Positions 45,039-52,800 of a DNA stretch of 64,000 nucleotides are shown here, one piece after another. The stretch lies in NCBI RefSeq assembly GCF_900188145.1, contig NZ_FZOJ01000010.1, positions 1 through 64,000 of the forward strand, written 5' to 3'. Position 1 is the stretch's first letter. Each line of letters begins with the position of its first letter. The notes under the pieces were generated by a model that had not been told where the DNA came from, ran no database searches, and saw only the letters and a list, made by a program, of their open reading frames with translations. Both the position numbers and the translations under genes were made by a program. The DNA is from Anaerovirgula multivorans. Its GTDB lineage: Bacteria; Bacillota; Clostridia; Peptostreptococcales; Natronincolaceae.

Positions 45039-46526
45039 TTAATAATTTAAGATTCTTTCTCTATAATCATAACGTATATCTTTTTGTAGGTAGTTGATTA
45101 ATCTTGTCAGCATATCCACTGCCTCTGTTTTAGTTAAAGCTCTGTTGGGTTGGAAATAATCGTTGGTGTTACCTTCCAGTAATTCCAGTTCTGTAGCTAA
45201 GTAGATGGCATCTCTTGCCCAAAGGGGAATGCTTGGGTCATCTCTATAGCCAGTGGAGTATTGCTGAATAGGGGCTAGGTTTTCAAAGCCTATAGCCTTG
45301 ATGATAGCTACCACTGCCTCTGCCTTGGTAATGCTTTGGTTAGGCATAAAGTGATCTTGTCCTATGCCTTTCATAATACCCTTTTCAAATACAGCTTCAA
45401 TATAAGGTTGGTTCGGGTCCACAGCAGGTACGTCTACAAAGAGTGTAGAAGGTTCCTGAGCTTGGATGGTTCTTCTTCTGGTTGTTTCCTCCTGTTGTTT
45501 CTCTATCCCTAGAATTACCCCTAATGCCCTGGCAAACTCTCCTCTACTCATGGGGAGGGATGGACCAAAGTTACTACCGCTGGGGTACAGGGCCTCTAGA
45601 CTGGCTAGGAGTAATATATCCTTTTCTGCTGCATGACCAGAGATATCTGTTAATGTCGGGATGCTAAGTCGCTTGTTTATCGGATTGGTATCCAGGGTGA
45701 AGCTGCTGGAGCTAGAATTTCTTCCCCTTAAAACACTACCGTCCTCAGCTACGCGTGGTAGGTCATAGCTGTATTTTACAATGTTTTCTTCCTTTTCTGT
45801 TATTAGGTAGCCTCCCCTAAAGCTGATTTGTGTAGGCGTATTGGCTTCATAATGGTAGTCCTTGGTACGATTATGAACTACATTTACTTCTGCTGTTCCT
45901 TCCCAAGAAACGTCTTCTCCCCCATTATCTGCATTATTGATTCTTCTATTGTATTCAATAAAGTGGACTATACTTTGGGTATTGGTAGCTCCCCAGTTGT
46001 GGTCATATCCCACCACCGTTCCTTGAGATTCTACGTTTACAGTGCCTTGGTTTTTATTGATGGTGTAGGTTTTTCTTCCGTCCCAGTTGCCAGCAAAATA
46101 GGTGGCCCCTGGCTTTTCATGAAAGACCATGGCTTTACTCCAAGGATACTGTTCTTCATCAGTTTCATATCTAACGCCGTTGGCATTGATGGTTTCCTTA
46201 TATTTATCTAGGGTTAATACCTCTTGTTTTTGATCCTTTCCGTCGGTGGTTGTTTCCCTTGTTAAGGTAACATTTCTTGTCAAGGTTGTATTCATTTTAG
46301 GATTGGCCAATTTTCTATAGGTATAGGTGATGCGGTCTCCATGGTCTCTGATGGTTACTGTTCCCTCCAATACAATGGGTTCTCCCGTGATAAAAATCAC
46401 CTCTTTGTAGGTGGTTTGATTTTGTATGCCCCCTTCATAGCCGGGGATTTCTAAGGCATAGCTTTGTGTAATAAAGGATAGTATTAGTAGGAACATTAAT
46501 AGGATTTGGGTTGTTCTTTTTTTCAT
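45039..46526 (-). CDS. Secreted protein with C-terminal SLH domains
   Basis: A 495-residue protein with a signal peptide (1-24, ending SYA). Residues 25-300 are a beta-rich domain with YxxxxNTTLTRNVTLTRE-like strands and GYDHNWGATNTQSIVHF; I do not recognise it. SLH motifs occupy about 310-490 (RGEFARALGVILG, then FVDVPAVDPNQPYIEAVFEKG, then FQPNRALTKTEAVDMLTRL). They anchor it to the wall from the C-terminal side, opposite to the next SLH protein. The ribosome site is AAGGGGG. Confidence 0.85.
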   Translation of the reverse strand: MKKRTTQILLMFLLILSFITQSYALEIPGYEGGIQNQTTYKEVIFITGEPIVLEGTVTIRDHGDRITYTYRKLANPKMNTTLTRNVTLTRETTTDGKDQKQEVLTLDKYKETINANGVRYETDEEQYPWSKAMVFHEKPGATYFAGNWDGRKTYTINKNQGTVNVESQGTVVGYDHNWGATNTQSIVHFIEYNRRINNADNGGEDVSWEGTAEVNVVHNRTKDYHYEANTPTQISFRGGYLITEKEENIVKYSYDLPRVAEDGSVLRGRNSSSSSFTLDTNPINKRLSIPTLTDISGHAAEKDILLLASLEALYPSGSNFGPSLPMSRGEFARALGVILGIEKQQEETTRRRTIQAQEPSTLFVDVPAVDPNQPYIEAVFEKGIMKGIGQDHFMPNQSITKAEAVVAIIKAIGFENLAPIQQYSTGYRDDPSIPLWARDAIYLATELELLEGNTNDYFQPNRALTKTEAVDMLTRLINYLQKDIRYDYRERILNY

Positions 46527-46549
46527 GTTTTTTCCCCCTTAGAGTATTC

Positions 46550-46575
46550 GGGCGGGGGAACCCCGCCCCTACATG
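46550..46575. repeat. Short GC-rich repeat, family 2, second copy
   Basis: ggcgggggaaccccgcccctacatgg forms a perfect 7-bp GGCGGGG/CCCCGCC stem around AA. It matches copies at 25645 and 49771 in sequence after the stem (ctaca). It lies between the SLH gene and REP copy F. Confidence 0.7.
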
Positions 46576-46583
46576 GTTGCTGT

Positions 46584-46671
46584 ACTACGCCACAGGGACA
46601 GTCCCTCCGGCACACTGAGAAACGTGTGCCATATGGACAGTCCCCATGGCTTCGTTCCCGTGGCTCTGTTA
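46584..46671 (+). repeat. REP-like palindromic element, copy F
   Basis: actacgccacagggac ... gtccccatggcttcgtt. The inner stem is ggcacac/gtgtgcc, a double (compensated) change from ggctcac/gtgagcc. A second right end (cccgtggctctgtt) follows at 46657-46671, matching the gccac left end better. Confidence 0.82.
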
Positions 46672-46730
46672 GTTGGAGGGAAAGGATTTAAGCTCCTTAA
46701 CCCTTAACTAACTAGCTCCTTCTATATATC

Positions 46731-49553
46731 TTACTGTTCTACTATAATGACGTAGGCATCATCGCCGGTGGAGACATTTTTGCTTTTCACTACATAGGCT
46801 TTTGCCTTACTTCTCAACTTATGAAGCTCATCTTTGTTGATTGGTGTGTCATTTAGAAGAATAACTGCCCTATCTGTGCTGATGGTTTCACCCGTTCTAG
46901 ATGTCTCCCAACGTTTGTTGAGGCTGTTCCAGAGTTTTACATTGTTTAACGTAATGGTTTCATTGTCTATATTGATATCTCCAATTTCACCTATAGCACT
47001 GTGTTCGATATGAAGTTTTCCTCCCTCATGGATAGCTTTAGGCGTCAAGTTCAGTGCCAGTACCTCTTCATAGGTTTCCCCATCCATATCGGTTTCTCTT
47101 ACAACGAAATAAGCACCTTTTCCTAGGTAGAAGTTGTTTTCTATGCGTCTACGAAGTTCTCTGTCCTCTATGTCCTCAGGATCAATGAAACGTGTATCAA
47201 TAAAGTAAGTAGATTCTATTTCCTTCTTTAGCTCGCTATCAAAGATAAAGGTATCCTCTGATAAAGTTAGTCTTCTTCTTCCAGAAGTTTCTGTCCACTG
47301 GTTATCTTCTAACTTCAGATAATCCAATCGATAGCCTAGTCTTCCCAAGGTAATGCCGTAGTCATAGATATCCGCCACAGTACCTCTGTAGATCACTAAT
47401 CGTGTTTGGTCGATGCGTTCCTCCAGCATGCCGGTGTATTCGATGGAGACAAAGGAGGCATTTCGGTTGCCTCTGGCAACATCCCCTACTACATGTACTG
47501 TTTGTTTTAAATCTAGATTCAGCATATCCACCAAGCGATTGTTTTGTACTACGATGGTTCCTTCATGGAAGGTAAAGCCTACATTGTCTACCACCATTCT
47601 GCTGGTACCGTATTGAATATCGCTGATGGTACTTTGGTGTAGTGTGGAGGAACCTTGTTTTAATAGTAGTTTTGCTATTCTTGGTACCCCATAGCTGTTT
47701 TCCACCGCCACATAGGCCTCTTGATCCTTTCTGCTGCTTAAATCCTTCAAGGAAACCTTTGTTGACCCTTCGTATAAGAGGTCTCCCTCTGCCTTTAGCT
47801 TCACCTGATCTTGAGAGTATTTTGTCCATTTTCCCTGTTGATAGGTGTAAACATTTTTAAGAATGACTTCTTTGTTTCTTTGGTCTATCTGTTCTATCTG
47901 TCCTCGATAAATGCCATCAAGATGTCGTTCGTGATCTTCCACCCTGATGGTGGCGATATCTGGACTATAGATATCATCGAAGAAAAGCATTACCCTATCG
48001 CCGGTCTTTATCTCAAACAGATTGGCGGGTCTTTCACTTCTCAATATACGGGTATTGGTAGTTATTTTATATCTTTCTCTATTGCCACCATGATTTATCT
48101 CTACTGTATCACTGCTGATAAACAGCACATCTCCCACTTTGACTCGGGTGCCAGGAGGGATATAACCATGTCGGTCTGGGTCTTCCTCCAAATAGCCTTG
48201 GATATCAGTGATCTTATTGTTCTTTAGGGTTACTGCCACCTCCATGCCGTATAGCAGATCTGCTAAAGAGGTATCTTTGCCATTAATTTGTATTTTGGCG
48301 GCTGGCTGTGTCTGTAAGATATGTCGTTTATTTTGAAAATCTGTCATAATCAACTGTTGATTTGCAGTATCAATGGTTTCTATAAAACCCTCCAGTTCAG
48401 TCATAGGTTGGGTATCTACTGCTCCATAGATGACTTCATTGTTCTGATTGATATAGTAACGAATCCAGTCTCCCTTTCGCAGCGTATTGGATAGCCCTAA
48501 TGTCCCTTGTTTTTGCACGGGAAAATCATGTTTGGAGGTTCTCGTTCCATCTTTGAAGATTCCCGTTACAATGAGGTTTTTACTATTGTCATCATTGTTG
48601 ATGGTAAATACCTTTTTCCCTGCTCCTTCATGCTGCAGGTCCTCTATGGAAAGAATTTCTCCTTCCTTTTTTATGAGTCCCCTTGTTTCTAATAACTCCT
48701 CTTGCACTTTGGTTATCATACGGGCCATTTCTCCCCTTGTCACCGATTGTCTAGGGGAAAAGTTGGTATCGGAGGTACCAGACATGATTTCCTTTTGGAG
48801 TATTGCCTCTACTAAAGGAAGCTTCTCTGTATCTATTTGTGTCCTATCGTTGAATTGATTAATCTTCAGCATATTGTTGGCGTATAGACCTTCTAGATTC
48901 AAGGCTCTAGCCATCCATGCTGCCATTTGCTGGCGACTTACAGGCTGCCCCCATGTGGCTCTAGTCTCCAACTGATCTCTAATTTGGTTTTGAAGATTGG
49001 TTAATTCTGCTGGAGTTAAGTCTCTGTCTTCATAGGCAGTCATACGATCATCTACCTGTTCCTGTAGATTTTCTATCTGCTGTGGAGTCAGGTTCGTGAT
49101 TTGATTGGCTTCCTGAGGTGTCACGATACCATTTTGCAATGCCACCTGTAGGTATCCCTTTCCCCAGTGATCAGCTGTACTTAGTATGACAATATTCCGT
49201 TGGTTTGCTGGTGCCTGTTGTTCTCCTAACCGCTGAGCTTCTTCCTCCAGACCCATGGCCTTTACCAAGGTGGTCAACCCCTCTAGACGACTTAAGGAGT
49301 TATTTGGTTGAAACTGCTGGTTTGCAGCTGCCGTCATAAGAGATAGAGCAGCCGCTTCTTGGATAGCTGTCTTTCCCCAGTGGTTTTCTATATCATTAAA
49401 TTGTATGTTTTGATACAGCTTTTCCCCATTTTCCAAGCCGTTGTAGGTAGGATGAGGGGTTAGTGCCTCCAATCCAAAGGCTTGGTAAGGAATAAGCTGT
49501 AGTAGGATAATCGTTATTAACACAATGGATATTTTTTTGTATGGGGATAGCAT
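46731..49553 (-). CDS. Secreted SLH-domain protein with beta-repeat region
   Basis: A 940-residue protein with a signal peptide (1-28, ending QAFG) and three SLH motifs: FNDIENHWGKTAIQEAAALSL (about 52-105), DHWGKGYLQVALQNGIVTPQ (about 127-215) and KLPLVEAILQKEIMSGTSD (about 230-290). From 290 to 940 there are repeated beta domains of about 85-95 residues (markers TELEGFIETIDTANQQLIMTD and YRGTVADIYDYGITLGRLGY). The architecture parallels the 27170 SLH protein. An AGAGGAGGG ribosome site precedes the ATG. It is probably structural or adhesive; no enzyme motif is seen. Confidence 0.87.
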   Translation of the reverse strand: MLSPYKKISIVLITIILLQLIPYQAFGLEALTPHPTYNGLENGEKLYQNIQFNDIENHWGKTAIQEAAALSLMTAAANQQFQPNNSLSRLEGLTTLVKAMGLEEEAQRLGEQQAPANQRNIVILSTADHWGKGYLQVALQNGIVTPQEANQITNLTPQQIENLQEQVDDRMTAYEDRDLTPAELTNLQNQIRDQLETRATWGQPVSRQQMAAWMARALNLEGLYANNMLKINQFNDRTQIDTEKLPLVEAILQKEIMSGTSDTNFSPRQSVTRGEMARMITKVQEELLETRGLIKKEGEILSIEDLQHEGAGKKVFTINNDDNSKNLIVTGIFKDGTRTSKHDFPVQKQGTLGLSNTLRKGDWIRYYINQNNEVIYGAVDTQPMTELEGFIETIDTANQQLIMTDFQNKRHILQTQPAAKIQINGKDTSLADLLYGMEVAVTLKNNKITDIQGYLEEDPDRHGYIPPGTRVKVGDVLFISSDTVEINHGGNRERYKITTNTRILRSERPANLFEIKTGDRVMLFFDDIYSPDIATIRVEDHERHLDGIYRGQIEQIDQRNKEVILKNVYTYQQGKWTKYSQDQVKLKAEGDLLYEGSTKVSLKDLSSRKDQEAYVAVENSYGVPRIAKLLLKQGSSTLHQSTISDIQYGTSRMVVDNVGFTFHEGTIVVQNNRLVDMLNLDLKQTVHVVGDVARGNRNASFVSIEYTGMLEERIDQTRLVIYRGTVADIYDYGITLGRLGYRLDYLKLEDNQWTETSGRRRLTLSEDTFIFDSELKKEIESTYFIDTRFIDPEDIEDRELRRRIENNFYLGKGAYFVVRETDMDGETYEEVLALNLTPKAIHEGGKLHIEHSAIGEIGDINIDNETITLNNVKLWNSLNKRWETSRTGETISTDRAVILLNDTPINKDELHKLRSKAKAYVVKSKNVSTGDDAYVIIVEQ

Positions 49554-49595
49554 AGTAGCCCTCCTCTTTCTTAAGTTTCAGGTTGAATATAACCA

Positions 49596-49629
49596 CCTTA
49601 CGCCACGGGGACAGTCCCCATGACTCCAT
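49596..49629 (+). repeat. REP-like element, deleted copy G1
   Basis: cttacgccacggggacagtc joins directly to cccatgactcc: the two outer arms with the central stem removed. It lies between the SLH gene and copy G2. Confidence 0.65.
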
Positions 49630-49670
49630 GCAAGACAAGGGGACGTTTCGTTTGTCATGTTTTTGTGCTC

Positions 49671-49746
49671 CGCTACGCCATGGGGACAGTCCCTCAGTCT
49701 TGCTGAAAACCTAGCAAGACAGTTGGACAGTCCCCATGGCTCTGCT
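49671..49746 (+). repeat. REP-like palindromic element, copy G2
   Basis: cgctacgccatggggac ... gtccccatggctctgct. The inner stem is gtcttgct/agcaagac, a perfect 8-bp stem whose sequence differs from the ggctcac type of the other copies while pairing is kept. Confidence 0.85.
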
Positions 49747-49770
49747 AATCCCCTTGTTCTCTCTTACTAC

Positions 49771-49796
49771 AGGCGTGGAAACCACGCCCCTACATA
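49771..49796. repeat. Short GC-rich repeat, family 2, third copy
   Basis: aggcgtggaaaccacgcccctacata: a ggcgtgg/ccacgcc stem around AAA followed by ctaca. Stem bases differ from the other copies but remain paired. Confidence 0.65.
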
Positions 49797-49802
49797 TCTT
49801 TT

Positions 49803-52800
49803 TTATCTATCGGCAATCAGCATAAATTTTGCTGGTTCCTGTACAGTGGCTGCACTGCCGTTTCTTTGTCTGGTAAATTCGTGTTTAGATGGATCATATT
49901 TTCCTACAAATAGTTTGCTGCTGTCGACATTTGGATAAGCCTTAGCATCAAAGGTCATGGATAAATTTCCACTTTGCAGCATTTGTCTAATGGTGGAGCT
50001 ATTTTTGCCTGCCTGTAGGTTAAAGTCTACACTGTAGATACCAGAAGCCCTTCTCTGTGTTCTTTCAACCGCTGAGTATAATCCCTCTGCTTCTTGTCCA
50101 GTTACTCTTTCAAAGGTAACCTGTACGTGAGCGTCCTCTAGGTTGCCGCTGGCCCCCTGTATTACTTCACGGGTGTAAAGATTTTTAGGGCTAAAGGTAA
50201 AACTTGCCTTTCCGTCAGTGATCGTGATGTTTCTATTTAATGAGGATAACAAGGATACTGGGATTGCTACGACAAACTTGTTATGGTTATTGTATTGGCT
50301 TAAAGAGAAATCGATGGTGTAAGCAGAAGTACCGGTGCCGATCTGTTCTGTACCAATGGTCTTTACAAGAACTCCATCCACGATCTCTTCTTTTCCTTCC
50401 TTCTTCAGTTTGTCATCTGCCTTTTCAAGCTCCTCCAATTTATCCTTTAGCTTATCATCTTCGCTTGGGCTTAAGGTTCTAACTCTGACCTCTGCAAACT
50501 CTAAGGCACTGCCATAGCGGTTCAAAGCTCTTACCATAAAATCATAACGGGTACTAGGTTCTAGTCCTCTTACCAAAAACTCCGCTCCTTGGGTATCCCC
50601 TACAAAGCTGTAGCTGCTGTCGCTGGATCTTTTCGCATAAATTTCATATTTATCTGCTGCGTTTAATACTTCAGGTGCTGAGTCAGACCATATCAATTGT
50701 ACGGTGGATTCAAATCCCGGGATGGCCTCTAGTACTAGAGGTTTTATTGGGACTGGAATCTCATGCTTGAAATCATCATATTCCTTAGAAACACCACCAT
50801 CAGGGTTAATAATGATAATACTGCTGCTTTCCAAGTCAAAGGCTTCAGGGAATTTCACCTTAAGGGTCTCAGCATTTTCTACGGTTACAGAGGTTGCAAG
50901 TATCCCCCCAACAACCGTTACATTCTTGTTTTTCCCTTCATTGTCAACTCCTCTAATTCCTGTACCATGTACTACCATACCATCTGTCTTATCATTTTCG
51001 TTAATAACTTTTCCCCCGATTACCACCTTTGCACCTGGTAAAAACATTTTACCAGTGATGGTAACCTCTGTTTCAGTATCGTTAGTAAATAACTTAGTTG
51101 GATTCACCGATGTAATCTCTGGTTCGCTAATATAGGTGAAGCCATCTGTTTCTATGGCTCGACCATAATCAAAATTCACCACTTCTACTGTTTGGGTACC
51201 TAATTTTCCTTTTGGGACCTTCACCTCTAAGGTGTTATAGTCAATATAGGTTACATCTGTTTGTGCTACTGGGATGCCTCCTATAAATACTCTTACATCC
51301 TTCTTAGCTCCTAGAGAATCTTCATCTTTAAACTCATTTCCCTTAATGGTAATCTTTGTGCCACCAGAGATAGGTCCTTTGTTGGGATCTATTGAACTAA
51401 TGGTAGGACTACTACCCTCTACAATGTATTGGAAGTAATAGGGTCGTCGATTGCTTCCCTCTGGTACCACATCACCATAACCGGTACCGCCATCTTCGTT
51501 TTTTACCATAATTCTTAAATAAGGACCTACTGTCCCATCAGCTGCTTCAGGGACTGTGATAATTAATTCATCATCATTTAGCCCCCTGCTTCTAATCTCT
51601 GCTTCTTTGTCTCCTATATAGACCTTCACTCCTGCCCTAAAGTTTTGTCCCTCGATAATCAAAGGAGAGCCTCCTTTAGGGGCGCCATTAGCAACACTAA
51701 TCTCTGATGGTATTCCTTCCACATTTACCCCATCCACATCAGTAGTAGGTATAATCTGTGTAATGATAGGTGGTCGATAGGGACTGGTATAGGTGAAGTC
51801 TCCAGAAACGTTGGTGCCATCATGGTTATAAACTGTTAGTTTTATTTTTCCTGTGGCAGCAGCAGGGGGTATTTTTAAGACGATTCTTTCAGAACCCTCT
51901 ACCCGCTGGACAATTCCGAGTCTTCTTGTAACCACTAATTCCGAACCATTCAATTCTACCTTTACCTTCTCATCTCCCCACACTTCCTTATCTGGTTCTC
52001 CTTGTTCCTGAGCTATGGTTTTCCAAGGTAAACGGAATATTTGAAAATCATCATCCGGAAGGTCGAAACTGCTGCTTCTTGTGGTTTCTCCCTCTACAAA
52101 AACATTTAAACGATTTTCGTCAGGGTTTTGTGGATCGAAATTTTTATAATAAAGCTTGATGTTTTCATCTGGAGCAAAGGCATTGTAGTGTACAATAATA
52201 TCTCCTACCTTAACAGTAGCCTGCCCCGATAATATATCCTGTTTTCCAATTTCATTTCCAAAGACAACATGTAATCCTCTTTCAACAAAATCCTTTCCTA
52301 TAATGGTGATTTCTCCACCACCTAAAAGGCTACCTTGGTTAGGAAGAATTTGAGTAATGGTTGGTTTTCTTGAAACATATTCAAATCCATTTTTTAAGGT
52401 GGCAGTGGCCCCATCATAGTTAATCACTGTAACATCCACTTTGCCAGCTGGATTTGCAGGAGTACTTTCAACAATAATCATATCTGAGGTTTTTGTTCCC
52501 TCACCAGTATCATTTGGAGAGAGCACAAAGGTTACATCCTCTGGTTTCACTTTGATTCCGCCAAAATACACATCTGGTTTTACCATACCTCCTGCATATA
52601 CGCTGCCCGTAACACTTCTAAAGTTTTCTCCTGAAATTAAAATTCTATCTCCACCTGCTGTATTTCCTGTGTTTGGACTGAGTTTTGTAATCTTAGGTGT
52701 ATACCCTGGATTTACATAGGTGTAACCATCATATTTTGTAAAGGAACCATTGTCAGGATTTATCACTGTCACTGGAACAATTGCCTTGTTGTTATCCTGA

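Noticed and set aside
47563-47829. ORFs on both strands inside the large surface-protein genes (also around 48.0, 50.7, 53.3 and 54.2 kb)
   Set aside because: They lie wholly within long genes with signal peptides and clear domains, lack ribosome sites, and have shadow-frame composition.
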